DNA of 64,000 nt from Maribacter arcticus (GCF_900167935.1 NZ_FUYL01000007.1:181226-245225), one strand, 5' to 3'; shown: positions 55,231-63,765, counted from the first letter of the stretch. Program-made: numbers and translations. Notes: a model not told the origin generated them from the letters alone.

Positions 55231-55380
55231 GAAGCTAAACTTATTGTTTAGTTTTATTTTTTCTTGTCTAAAGCTAAATACATTCCAAATAGCTATCGGG
55301 ATTAGCGACATTATAAATATACACAGACCTTTCGATTAAGTGCTAAAGTCCGCATTACGTTTAGGTTGTGTTAGCAAATG
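55231..55380. repeat. Long interspersed repeat, copy A
   Basis: Shares long stretches with copies B (61244-61440) and C (62373-62577): AGTTTTATTTTTTCTTGTC, AGCTATCGGGATTAGCGAC, TAAATATACACAGACC and GTCCGCATTACGTTTAG. It ends in GGTTGTGTTAGCAAATG, the right-core type, just before the pseudogene stop. The left core and the GGAAAC / GTTTCC hairpin found in B and C are absent, so this copy is truncated. Confidence 0.65.
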
Positions 55381-55390
55381 TTTTTTTTGG

Positions 55391-55799
55391 TCAGGAAGTT
55401 TCAATTCCGATATCCGAGAACATTCTTTTCAATTCGTTAATATCCGATTGCTTATTCAACTTTGTCAAATTCCTTAATTTTCCATTTTTCAATTCCAAAC
55501 TGAATCTTTTTTTTCCAAGAATTTGTTTTTCTTTTAATCGCTTTATTTGGTTCAATGGTATTTTTTTGAGTGTTGTCTTTTTTAATAATAGATATGTGAG
55601 AGTTCTAATGGAGAGAACACCCACGAAAATTCAGATATAACCAATCATGTTTAATTGTCCGTCATTCAGATTATATAAATTTAGACCTGCATTGAAATAT
55701 GTTTAAGAGCATTATAATCCTCAAAGCGAAATATGAAGTTTTTAGGCCGTCATTTTTTTCTATTGTCTTTTCCTGCTCGTTGTATTTAACTTTCTTATT
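55391..55799 (-). pseudogene. Small membrane protein gene with frameshift and nonsense codon
   Basis: Joining frames gives NKKVKYNEQEKTIEKNDG, LKTSYFALRIIMLLNI, (shift near 55700) FNAGLNLYNLNDGQLNMIGY, I-stop-IFVGVLSIRTLTYLL, then KKTTLKKIPLNQIKRLKEKQ and a normal end MFSDIGIETS. The in-frame TGA is at 55633-55631 where Trp is expected. The plan, two short hydrophobic helices and a PH-like tail, is of a roughly 135-residue protein. No start codon is obvious. Function unknown. Confidence 0.6.
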
Positions 55800-55805
55800 T
55801 AAATA

Positions 55806-55941
55806 TTTGCTAACGGTTATTATAAAAATAGTAGTCAACTGCGTGACACTTTCCTGTCAAGTTGCAAGAAAGTTGAAGCGGGCTACAACCTTTGAATTTA
55901 CTACTGTCTCGACTATTATTTTCATACATTGTTGGCGGTAG
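55806..55941. repeat. Cassette-type boundary element (attC-like), 136 bp
   Basis: One end is TTTGCTAACGG and the other CATTGTTGGCGGTAG. The flanks pair: AAAATAGTAGTC (left) against GACTATTATTTT (right). In the centre CAACT-GCG-TGACA-CTTTCC-TGTCA-AGTTG (55836-55864) forms a 10-bp stem with a GCG bulge. Inverted outer cores with an inner bulged hairpin are the hallmark layout of integron attC sites, though core sequences are not the classical GTTRRRY. Confidence 0.5.
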
Positions 55942-55944
55942 TTT

Positions 55945-57114
55945 TTATTCTCTAACAATGATATATTTTCTCAAATCTGAACTGAGAATATCGTATAATT
56001 CCTTTTTGTTTTTTTCATCAGTTTTTGCAAAAACAAAACCAAAAAGAGGATATATGTTAATATCTAAGGCCCTTATCAAAATAGGGTTTTCAAAATCATC
56101 AGCAAGTGCTTTATAATCAAATCTTGCAATATCAGCAGGCTTAATACCTGAATTATTATCTAAAACGATTATACTAAATATTTTATTTTCTTTGCCTTCG
56201 TATATAGTATCCCAATTTGGGCAAGTGTTTTCAAAATAGTATTTATAGGAATTAAGTCCCACTGTAATTCCTGATAAATCACCCGTAGTACACCAACCTC
56301 CAAAACGAAGTGGGTTAATTTCAATAGGAATTATTTTGCCCTTCTCATCAATTCTTACTTCTGCATGAGCCGGAAAATTCTTTAAATTAAGTTTATTGCC
56401 AATTGTGCTTAAAAACTGCTCCAATTCAGATTTATATTGATTGATAATTGCTTTAGAAGTCGAATATACTCTGTCGCTTGTATCTGTTTTCGATGAAAAA
56501 ACGTGGTGTAAAATATTTAATATAACCACCTCACCCTTATCATTATGATAATAATCTATAGCGTATTCTTCACCTTGAATAAAATCCTCAATAATAAAGT
56601 GGGAAGTATCGAGTACATTTTTCGGGAAAATACTTTTAAGATTATGTGGCGTTATTTCTTCTTTTGCCTTAATCCATTCGTTTTCATCATTTATAATATA
56701 GACACCAATACTTAAAAATCCGATGGATGGTTTTATGACAAACGGAAATGACAATTCCTCGGTAGCAATATTCTGAATATTTTCTAACTTGATTTTCTGG
56801 AATTTAAATTCTGGAAATAGGGCTTTAATCTGCTCTCTGAATTTTGCCTTGTCTTTAAGGATATTGATTTGTTTTGACAATTCACTTTCCCCAAAGTGAT
56901 TATCTATCCAACTGAGAACATTTTCTGAATTGGTATATATTCGCTGAGAAGGGTTGTTTTTTATAGTTGCTATAGCCTCTTCTTCGCTAATCCAATTTAA
57001 GGTAGGGTCAGCCACTAATTCTTTAGCCACTTTTGTTGCAACAACTGGATAGTAATTTTCTTTTATTGTATCTATAAGAAAATCTGAAATATATGGTTTG
57101 TCTATTAGGAACAT
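55945..57114 (-). CDS. ATP-grasp domain protein
   Basis: A 389-residue protein from the ATG at 57114 (MFLIDKPYISDFLIDTIKEN). The longer frame runs into a boundary core (AAATTACCGCCAACG at 57140) and is rejected. The ATP-grasp fold is indicated by FPFVIKPSIGFLSIGVYII, IIEDFIQGEEYAIDYYHN and PIEINPLRFGGWCTTGD with metal ligands Glu and Asn. Such enzymes join a carboxylate to an amine or thiol. Neither substrate nor pathway is visible. It stands as a single gene between two boundary elements. Confidence 0.85.
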   Translation of the reverse strand: MFLIDKPYISDFLIDTIKENYYPVVATKVAKELVADPTLNWISEEEAIATIKNNPSQRIYTNSENVLSWIDNHFGESELSKQINILKDKAKFREQIKALFPEFKFQKIKLENIQNIATEELSFPFVIKPSIGFLSIGVYIINDENEWIKAKEEITPHNLKSIFPKNVLDTSHFIIEDFIQGEEYAIDYYHNDKGEVVILNILHHVFSSKTDTSDRVYSTSKAIINQYKSELEQFLSTIGNKLNLKNFPAHAEVRIDEKGKIIPIEINPLRFGGWCTTGDLSGITVGLNSYKYYFENTCPNWDTIYEGKENKIFSIIVLDNNSGIKPADIARFDYKALADDFENPILIRALDINIYPLFGFVFAKTDEKNKKELYDILSSDLRKYIIVRE

Positions 57115-57139
57115 TTTTAATCTATATAAGGTTTCATCC

Positions 57140-57350
57140 AAATTACCGCCAACGGTTTGTGTATGAAACGTAGCGTGTAAAAAGACACTACATTTTCGGA
57201 AAAACACGGAGCCGTCCCGAAGCTTCGGGATTATGTTTTATCTTTTCTATTTCAAAAGCCAAATTAATAATTTGGAGGTCTTTGTAAATAATCACAAACT
57301 TTTAGGCTTAGCACTTACCAGCTATGTTTTATACATTTTGTTGTGGTACG
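57140..57350. repeat. Boundary region between ATP-grasp and mannitol dehydrogenase genes
   Basis: The left core AAATTACCGCCAACG (57140-57154) matches those at 53512 and 61244. The right core is TTTTGTTGTGGTACG (57336-57350). Between them a perfect 16-bp palindrome TCCCGAAGCTTCGGGA (57215-57230) is followed by TTATGTTTTATCTTTT and may act as a terminator. No gene is present. Confidence 0.4.
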
Positions 57351-57398
57351 TTTTTTATTTGTTTATTTTTTCACTTTTCAGAATCTGAATTATAGATT

Positions 57399-58883
57399 TT
57401 AAATCATATCCTTCATATACTTTTTGATATTGGTATCCTTATAGATTTTATGAACTGCCTCTGTATACAACTTTGTAAACCGCTCATTTTTAATAAGATT
57501 ACCAAAAAGAGATTCTTGTCTTATAAAGGCTAATGGGTCGGTTGTGGTTTGTTTGGCAGCTTGATGTAGTTCGGTGCTCATGGCATCGATAATTTCGATT
57601 GGATGCCCTTGTCTATCCTTTCCTTTATCACTATAATAACACCAGGCAGCAATGATTAAGGTTGCAAACTTGATACTGCCACCAGTCGCTAAATTATCAT
57701 GTATAGTAGCAATTAAAAATTTAGGCAATTTGGCTGAGCTTTCCGAACAAATACGGCTGACACTGTCTTTGATATTCGGGTTGGCAAAACGCTCTAATAG
57801 ACTGTATTTGTAGTCCTCTAAATCAATGCCTTCAATGTTTCCCAAAATGGGTGTAGCTTCTTGGTCTAGGTAGGCCCTCAAATAGGTTTTGAAGGTTTGG
57901 TCTTCTAGGCAAGCATTGATGGTGGGGTGACCGTGAAGGGCTCCTAAAAGCCCCAATACTGAATGCCCGGCATTGAGCAGTCGTAGTTTCATTTTCTCAT
58001 AAGGCCCCACATCAGGAACGAATTGTACGCCAACTTTTTCAAAAGCGGGCCGCCCGTTCGAAAATTTATCTTCTACCACCCATTGTATAAAAGGTTCGCA
58101 GGTAACGGGCCAAGCATCTTGTACGCCATAGTTTTGTGCAAGGGTTTCGATATCTGCTTTCGTTGTTACCGGTGTAATGCGATCAACCATACTATTGGGG
58201 AAGCAGACTTCTTGGGCTATCCATTCCGCCAACCCCTTATCTTGCACTTCGGCAAAGGCGAGTAGCATCTTACGCGCCATATCGCCATTGTGTTCAATAT
58301 TGTCACAAGACAAAATGGTAAAAGCAGGTAGCCCGTTATCGCGACGTCGTTTTAAGGCAGCGGTTAGAAAACCATATACGGTTATCGGCTCATTGGGGTA
58401 TCGTAGTTCGTGTTGTATATCAGGGTTGTCAAAATTGAATTCCCCCGTTGTGGGGTTAAAATTATATCCGCCTTCGGTAATCGTAAGCGATACTATTCGA
58501 GTATCAGCATTTGCCATACAGGCGATTACGGGTTCGGAGTCTGTGACTCCCATTTTAAAATTGACTATCGACCCGATGACTTCGGGTTCAATTTTTCCGT
58601 CGGGGTGTTTGACCATCAGCGTATATAGGTGGTCTTGCTTATTGAAAATATCGTGTAGTTTGGCATCCGCTTCGCGTAGGCCTATACCGCAGATTCCCCA
58701 GTCTGAAGCTTCGCCTAACTGCCGGAGTTGGTGTAAATAGTAAGCTTGATGTGCGCGGTGAAATCCACCGACACCAATGTGTACGATTCCTGTTTTATTC
58801 GCTTCGCGATTATAATTCGGAACAGGCATACGGCTTCCTACTTCCTCTAAATTTTGTTGTTGGAGTTGTATTGGTCTTTTCAT
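57399..58883 (-). CDS. Mannitol dehydrogenase-family polyol oxidoreductase
   Basis: A 494-residue NAD-dependent enzyme from the ATG at 58883 (MKRPIQLQQQNLEEVGSRMP). The Rossmann start is GIVHIGVGGFHRAHQAYYLH and the catalytic KxxxxNxxH motif is KLRLLNAGH. The size fits long-chain mannitol 2-dehydrogenases, and fructuronate/tagaturonate reductases belong to the same family, so the substrate could be a polyol or aldonate. Its ATG shares a base with the stop codon of the upstream permease (TAATG), so they are translationally coupled. Confidence 0.92.
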   Translation of the reverse strand: MKRPIQLQQQNLEEVGSRMPVPNYNREANKTGIVHIGVGGFHRAHQAYYLHQLRQLGEASDWGICGIGLREADAKLHDIFNKQDHLYTLMVKHPDGKIEPEVIGSIVNFKMGVTDSEPVIACMANADTRIVSLTITEGGYNFNPTTGEFNFDNPDIQHELRYPNEPITVYGFLTAALKRRRDNGLPAFTILSCDNIEHNGDMARKMLLAFAEVQDKGLAEWIAQEVCFPNSMVDRITPVTTKADIETLAQNYGVQDAWPVTCEPFIQWVVEDKFSNGRPAFEKVGVQFVPDVGPYEKMKLRLLNAGHSVLGLLGALHGHPTINACLEDQTFKTYLRAYLDQEATPILGNIEGIDLEDYKYSLLERFANPNIKDSVSRICSESSAKLPKFLIATIHDNLATGGSIKFATLIIAAWCYYSDKGKDRQGHPIEIIDAMSTELHQAAKQTTTDPLAFIRQESLFGNLIKNERFTKLYTEAVHKIYKDTNIKKYMKDMI

Positions 58884-60604
58884 TATTGTGTAGCTGTTTT
58901 TGATTTTCCGCGCAGCAGCGCCCAATAGGCAAGTGCAAAATAAATTAGGGTACAGATGAAGGCGTAGGTATAAAAGAGTTCCCGATTTTCGATATAATCC
59001 GTTTCTGATGCACTACCGAACATGACATTACTAGCTAACACCAAGGTGGCGACCAAAGCGATAATCGCAATAAATTTTAACCCCTGAGATAAAAAAGATT
59101 TATCCTTAGCAATAACAGGCTCCTCCTTTGCTTGCTGTTCTTGAAAGCGTTCAATCGTTTCCTTCCGAACTTCTTCTTCCTTAACTTCAGCAGTATAGTT
59201 CTCTTTCGCCCCATACCGAGACGCTAGCAGTGTATACAGCAAGATTGTAAAAAACCAAGTGGGGATAAACAGGTAATAGAAGGAAATCACATCCAAGGCA
59301 TTCAATCCAAAACCGAAGACAAGGCCCAAGCCCCATGAAGCGACAGCAGGCATACTAAAGGTCAGCTGACGGTACGAAGACCAGTAGCGCGTAAAGCCAA
59401 TTCTAGGAAAAATTTGATGTTCTGTAAATACAATCGCCCCTACAGGAACCACCAGTAGTCCGGCATAAGTGAGTAGTGGCAGTATTTGTGAAAAAACAAA
59501 GGGGAAACAGGCAATGATCATAGTGACTAACCCAACTACGATGGTCGTTTTCTTTCGGGAGTGGTTAAAGAAAATCGCCTGTGCGGCTAAACCTGCTCTA
59601 TATAGATTTGTTATTGCTGTTGTCCATCCGGCAACGATTACTATTACAAACCCAGACCAACCGAGGGCATAGTAGGCCACATCACCCGGGTCAAGTTCTA
59701 CAATAGATTTTCCTAAGATAACGGCGGCACCTGCGCCCATGATTCCGGCAGCAATCCATGCCACATAGTGACCGAACATCATACCGGTACTGGTGGCATA
59801 GCCGTACGATTTCTTTTTAGCAAATCGCAAGAGGGCCATATCAATTAATCCGAAATGGGTAATGGTATTGGCAGCCCAACCAAATCCTATGACTTCCACT
59901 AATCCGATGCCCGGAGCGCCGTCGCTATTGATGCCTGTCCAAATGGACTGGTCTCCCAAGGTCATAAAATCGGCCCAGCCTGCAGGTAAAGTTTTATCCA
60001 ATACATCTAAAGACAAAGCGGGGAGGAGCACCATGGCGCCACTGGTAAACATCACAAAGAGCCAAGGCGCACAGATGCCGGAAAATTCAGAAACCGCATT
60101 AAAACCATAGAGTGCGATTGAAACCACAAAGATGCCCACAGCCAAAACAATCAAAATAAACCAAGCATTGGTAGGGTACCAATTGAGTTGCGCAGGAATA
60201 TCAAAGGCAAAACGCACTGCGGTAGATGATACCGTAATCATTGCCGCTGAAATCACCGAAAAGATGATGACATTGGCCCAATTGTACATCTTGGTCATTG
60301 AATCACCTGCAATCTTATTCAGATAGGTATAGAGGCTCAATCGCGTATCAACGGCAATAGGTGAGGTGATGAACCTCCAGCTCAGTACGGCCAAGATATT
60401 ACCAATCAATAGACCTAAAATGATATCCATGGTCTTAGCGCCTAGTGCCACGAAGGTCGCCCCAATGACAAACTCCGTTGCTGCTACATGCTCAGCAGCA
60501 TATAGTCCTGCAAAATGGGTCCAATCATGTAATTTATGTTTGGCAACTGGTAATTGTTCTTCTTCTAGGTTTTCAAATTGTTTAAAATCTTCTGTGGTAT
60601 CCAT
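58883..60604 (-). CDS. NCS1-type cytosine/purine permease-like transporter
   Basis: A 573-residue membrane protein with about twelve helices (TFVALGAKTMDIILGLLIGN, AWFILIVLAVGIFVVSIALY, GYATSTGMMFGHYVAWIAAG, and so on) and a charged C-terminal insert (KEEEVRKETIERFQEQQAKE) before a last pair of helices. The plan is that of NCS1/CodB-like permeases, usually for nucleobases or related compounds. Coupling with a mannitol dehydrogenase-type enzyme suggests uptake and oxidation of an unknown polyol or related substrate, which is inference. Confidence 0.88.
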   Translation of the reverse strand: MDTTEDFKQFENLEEEQLPVAKHKLHDWTHFAGLYAAEHVAATEFVIGATFVALGAKTMDIILGLLIGNILAVLSWRFITSPIAVDTRLSLYTYLNKIAGDSMTKMYNWANVIIFSVISAAMITVSSTAVRFAFDIPAQLNWYPTNAWFILIVLAVGIFVVSIALYGFNAVSEFSGICAPWLFVMFTSGAMVLLPALSLDVLDKTLPAGWADFMTLGDQSIWTGINSDGAPGIGLVEVIGFGWAANTITHFGLIDMALLRFAKKKSYGYATSTGMMFGHYVAWIAAGIMGAGAAVILGKSIVELDPGDVAYYALGWSGFVIVIVAGWTTAITNLYRAGLAAQAIFFNHSRKKTTIVVGLVTMIIACFPFVFSQILPLLTYAGLLVVPVGAIVFTEHQIFPRIGFTRYWSSYRQLTFSMPAVASWGLGLVFGFGLNALDVISFYYLFIPTWFFTILLYTLLASRYGAKENYTAEVKEEEVRKETIERFQEQQAKEEPVIAKDKSFLSQGLKFIAIIALVATLVLASNVMFGSASETDYIENRELFYTYAFICTLIYFALAYWALLRGKSKTATQ

Positions 60605-60755
60605 ATTTTAGGCTGGTTGCAAATTTTACTCTTGTTAAATTCTGTAGTATAGTTTTTTTAATGGGTTTGATCAAATGTTCGTTAAGGCACATATTTTACA
60701 CAAGTTAAAGATTAAGGTTTACACTAAATTAATTTCTAATCTTGTTGCTTGTTCT

Positions 60756-61226
60756 TTATTTCTTTTCGAAAATAACTTTAGTTTTAGATATTTTGTCATG
60801 CCATCCTCTTGGTATTTCACCAAGAAAAGAAAAAGAATCAAAAGGTATTCTTCTACACATACTTCTTAATAGAACTGTTTTGAAATCCATGATTTCATTT
60901 TCAATAGTAACAGCTCTTGTATTGGTCACAAGTTTTCCAATGGTTTTTCCTTTTAAAAGATATTCTAGGAAAGAATAAAAAATAGTTGTGGTAATTAACC
61001 CAAAAAAGATTCTTCGCAAGTAGTTTGGATCATCATAAATAAGTAATCCCGATAGAAAGGATAAATCTTCTATTTTAGAAATATGTCTTATCGAAACTAT
61101 GTAAAAAATGATAAAACCAAAATAGAGAACACTGTCTATAGTATAATTAATTAATCTCTGTTCCGTGCTAGCTAAATCGAATCCAGCAAAATTAGTATTA
61201 CTCTTATTTCTTTTAATTTCGTTCAT
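60756..61226 (-). CDS. RDD-family membrane protein
   Basis: A 156-residue protein. The RDD signature appears in ASTEQRLINYTIDSVLYFGF and in the second block LLKGKTIGKLVTNTRAVTIE, followed by VLLRSMCRRIPFDSFSFLG. Two to three membrane helices are visible. RDD proteins are small integral membrane proteins; some transport ions, most are uncharacterised. It lies 18 bp from the boundary core at 61244-61258. Confidence 0.88.
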   Translation of the reverse strand: MNEIKRNKSNTNFAGFDLASTEQRLINYTIDSVLYFGFIIFYIVSIRHISKIEDLSFLSGLLIYDDPNYLRRIFFGLITTTIFYSFLEYLLKGKTIGKLVTNTRAVTIENEIMDFKTVLLRSMCRRIPFDSFSFLGEIPRGWHDKISKTKVIFEKK

Positions 61227-61243
61227 TTTTTTTTAGCTTTTTT

Positions 61244-61440
61244 AAATTACACACAACGCCTGAGCGTAGTGCGGAGGCAAGGAAACTTTTTGTTTCCGTC
61301 TGTGCACGAAGCTAAAGCTTATTGATTTATTTTTCTGTTCCAAAGCTAAATCCAACAGATTTAGCGACATTATAAATATACACAGACCTTACGAATTAGA
61401 CACAAGTCCACATTAATTATAAGATTTGTTGTAATCTGTA
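61244..61440. repeat. Long interspersed repeat, copy B, with boundary cores
   Basis: The left core is AAATTACACACAACG (61244-61258) and the right core ATTTGTTGTAATCTG. Inside are the GGAAAC-TTTTT-GTTTCC hairpin, GTCTGTGCACGAAGC, GATTTAGCGACATTATAAAT and ATACACAGACC, shared with copies A and C. It separates the RDD gene from the lipoprotein gene. Its central palindrome (CCCGATAGCTATCGGG in C) is replaced by CCAACAGATTTAGC. Confidence 0.65.
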
Positions 61441-61484
61441 GCGACACGTTCGAGTAAGCACGAACGATTGCGTTTTTTTTATAA

Positions 61485-61537
61485 GAGTGGAGTCCATCTG
61501 CGCAATAGTTGCGTTTGAGTGAAGTCCACTTGCGTAA
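61485..61537. repeat. Two direct copies of a 21-bp repeat
   Basis: GAGTGGAGTCCATCTGCGCAA (61485-61505) and GAGTGAAGTCCACTTGCGTAA (61517-61537) are direct repeats 32 bp apart. A third copy is at 52434-52454, at the other end of the cassette-like region. They lie beside copy B in the 425-bp gap between the RDD and lipoprotein genes, which holds no gene. Confidence 0.6.
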
Positions 61538-61651
61538 ACAAATTCATAAATCCATTCGATTCAACCGAATTAAAAAGAGTAGCCAATATCTACTAAAAGA
61601 CTGCTAAGTTTTGCAGTTACAACGTTGATACTTTTGATAAAACAATTAATT

Positions 61652-62200
61652 CTAATTAGTTAAAAAATATTGAACGTTTATAAGTTCTATATTATTGATT
61701 ATACCTAAATCCAGGGAGCTTTCCTGGTCATAAGATAGCGTACAACTGGATTTAGCCCCAAGTTCGAAGCAAGGCAAGGTTGTTTTATCTGAATAACTTT
61801 GACTGGACGTTAGCTCTCCTATCTTTACGGTCAATATAGGCAACCCTGTAACTTCGTAATCCTTTGGGTTATTTAATTGAATTTCAAATCGCCAACGCGA
61901 AGTATTATTTCCGGTATCGGGTGTAAACTCATAAAATAAGACATCGTAAGTAAAGCCATCTAACTCAGGTGGGTCAATTTGAGTTAATGGTTCTGGATTA
62001 GGAAAGCTACAGGGTAGTTCAATAGTTCTATCTAGGAAGTATTGTTGGTTGTTCAAGAAGTAAGTATCGCTGACTACTGCAGTTTTTGTGCAATTTTCAT
62101 CTTTTGAATCACAGCTAATGTTAAGAATAAAGCAGTAAAAAGAGAAAAAAAGAAATATTGTTGAAAATGTGCGTGGAGAACGCTTGATGCTATTTTTCAT
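61652..62200 (-). CDS. Lipoprotein of unknown function
   Basis: A 182-residue protein from the ATG at 62200 (MKNSIKRSPRTFSTIFLFFS). A lipoprotein signal ends at about Cys30 (FILNISC). The mature part appears beta-rich with several Cys (DENCTKTA, IELPCSFPNPEP, TTLPCFELGAKSSCTLSYD). No family recognised; single gene between two copies of the long repeat. Confidence 0.75.
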   Translation of the reverse strand: MKNSIKRSPRTFSTIFLFFSFYCFILNISCDSKDENCTKTAVVSDTYFLNNQQYFLDRTIELPCSFPNPEPLTQIDPPELDGFTYDVLFYEFTPDTGNNTSRWRFEIQLNNPKDYEVTGLPILTVKIGELTSSQSYSDKTTLPCFELGAKSSCTLSYDQESSLDLGIINNIELINVQYFLTN

Positions 62201-62372
62201 TAATGATATATTATAATTTAAGATTCTTGTTTTTGATTTTCGAAAGGTCAAACCTCACTCGGGGCGAGAATTCGAATATCGTTTAAGGAAGAAAAATCTT
62301 AATTACATATATTTTGTTTTAGCGAGGTCAAATGTATTCAAAATAATTAAACGCTCTTTTTGATTTTTTGAG

Positions 62373-62577
62373 CAATTGATTACAACGTTACGGCTATGGC
62401 AATCGGGGCAGGTAAGGAAACTTTTCGTTTCCGTCTGCGCACGTAGCAAAAGCTTTTTGTTTAGTTTTATTTTTTCTTGTCCAGAGCTAAATCCATTCCC
62501 GATAGCTATCGGGATTAGCGACTTCATAAATATACACAGACCTTTTGATTTAGCCCTAAAGTCCGCATTACGTTTAG
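62373..62577. repeat. Long interspersed repeat, copy C, cut by the IS element
   Basis: The left core is CAATTGATTACAACG (62373-62387). The body holds GGAAAC-TTTTC-GTTTCC, then a perfect 18-bp palindrome TCCCGATAGCTATCGGGA (62497-62514), TAAATATACACAGACC and GTCCGCATTACGTTTAG. In copy A this last motif continues into GTTGTGTTAGC; here it breaks after CGTTTAG at 62577, where the IS110-type element begins. A 74-codon frame overlapping this repeat is not a gene. Confidence 0.7.
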
Positions 62578-62633
62578 CATTGATGAAAAAGCAGTAAGTC
62601 GAGTATCTTTAAAATGAACTAAAAATTAAAGAT

Positions 62634-63689
62634 ATGATTACTCAAATTACTGCTATACCGAAGTTATATATTGGCATCGACATACACAAACGAAGTTGGA
62701 AGGTACATTGTGCAACAGATTTGTTTGCAGGTAAGTCTTTCAGTATGTCTGCAGATCCAAAGCAATTACAAACTTATGTTTCCAAACATTTTCGGGAGTA
62801 TGAAGTAACAACTGCATACGAAGCAGGTTGCTGTGGTTATCATGCACACCGATGTTTTGAAGGTTATGGTTGGCGAAGTTTAGTTGTGAACCCGGCAGAT
62901 ATTCATCGCAAGGGTAAAGAGAAGCATACAAAGACAGATAAGATAGATGCGCAGTTAATTGCTAGAGAACTTAAAGATGGTCGTTTAGAGAGTATCATAA
63001 TACCAAATAAGAAACGAGAAGAGCTTCGCAGTCTGTTTAGACGAAGAAATGATTTGGTTAAAGATTTTAGAAGAGTAAAGAGTTATATCAAGATGCAATT
63101 ATTGTATTTCGGTATTAAAGAGCCAGAGGAGTTCGATAATGACCATTGGAGTCATAAATACAGAAATTGGTTAGATGATATGGTTTTTGAATACCCAACG
63201 GCGAAGTCTACTTTAGATAGTCGACTGCGTTTCTTTCGTTTCGTAGATCAAGAGCTACGTGATGTCTCTACTGAGCTAAGGAGGTACTGTAAAACGCATT
63301 ACAAGAAAGATTATATGCTGCTAAGAAGTATACCCGGTATAGGTGGCATAGTAGCCTGTGGTATATTATGTGAACTAGGAGATTTAAGACGTTTCAACAA
63401 CATTAAACATTTGGCAGGCTATGTTGGTCTGGCACCAAGTATATACCAAAGTGGAAATAGTCAAAGGACAATGGGAATGACTCCACGGGCAAACCGTTTA
63501 TTGAGAAGCTATTTTGTGGAAGCATCATGGCAAGCAATACGAGCAGACCCAGTTATGCAGGCTTACTATCGTAAACATCAAGGGAAGAACGTAAAAAGTA
63601 TCATTGTCAAAGTAGCAAGAAAGTTACTTAGTAGAACCTTAGCCGTAATTAAAACGGAAGTGCCTTATACCATAGGTGTAATTGAATAA
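62634..63689 (+). CDS. IS110-family transposase
   Basis: A 351-residue recombinase with both domains intact. The N-terminal RuvC-like DEDD tetrad is Asp16 (YIGIDIHK), Glu63 (TAYEAGCCGY), Asp102 and Asp105 (KTDKIDAQLIA). A coiled-coil segment follows. The C-terminal Tnp_20 domain has LLRSIPGIGGIVACGILCEL and LAGYVGLAPSIYQSGNSQRT with the likely catalytic Ser273. Family members insert by RNA-guided strand exchange without a transposon excision of the DDE type. The reading frame is undamaged, so the element may be active. Confidence 0.95.
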   Translation: MITQITAIPKLYIGIDIHKRSWKVHCATDLFAGKSFSMSADPKQLQTYVSKHFREYEVTTAYEAGCCGYHAHRCFEGYGWRSLVVNPADIHRKGKEKHTKTDKIDAQLIARELKDGRLESIIIPNKKREELRSLFRRRNDLVKDFRRVKSYIKMQLLYFGIKEPEEFDNDHWSHKYRNWLDDMVFEYPTAKSTLDSRLRFFRFVDQELRDVSTELRRYCKTHYKKDYMLLRSIPGIGGIVACGILCELGDLRRFNNIKHLAGYVGLAPSIYQSGNSQRTMGMTPRANRLLRSYFVEASWQAIRADPVMQAYYRKHQGKNVKSIIVKVARKLLSRTLAVIKTEVPYTIGVIE

Positions 63690-63765
63690 TAAAATACGAA
63701 TTCAAAGAAATAGGAATCATAACAAAGCTCTAAAAAAGTAGTAAGAACTGTATCACAAAACAAAA

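Noticed and set aside
55368..55640. A 90-codon plus-strand frame opposite the broken gene
   Set aside because: The minus strand reads as a clear protein with a normal end, so this frame is its shadow.
57115..57207. A longer start for the ATP-grasp protein
   Set aside because: The extra 31 codons translate the boundary core and its flank, which also occur in noncoding borders elsewhere.
60675..60978. Plus-strand frames opposite the RDD gene
   Set aside because: They overlap the RDD gene and its leader; the RDD signature fixes the coding strand.
62303..62527. A 74-codon reading frame on the minus strand
   Set aside because: It lies entirely in the interspersed repeat copy C and its palindrome; the translation has no family features and the other repeat copies do not keep the frame.
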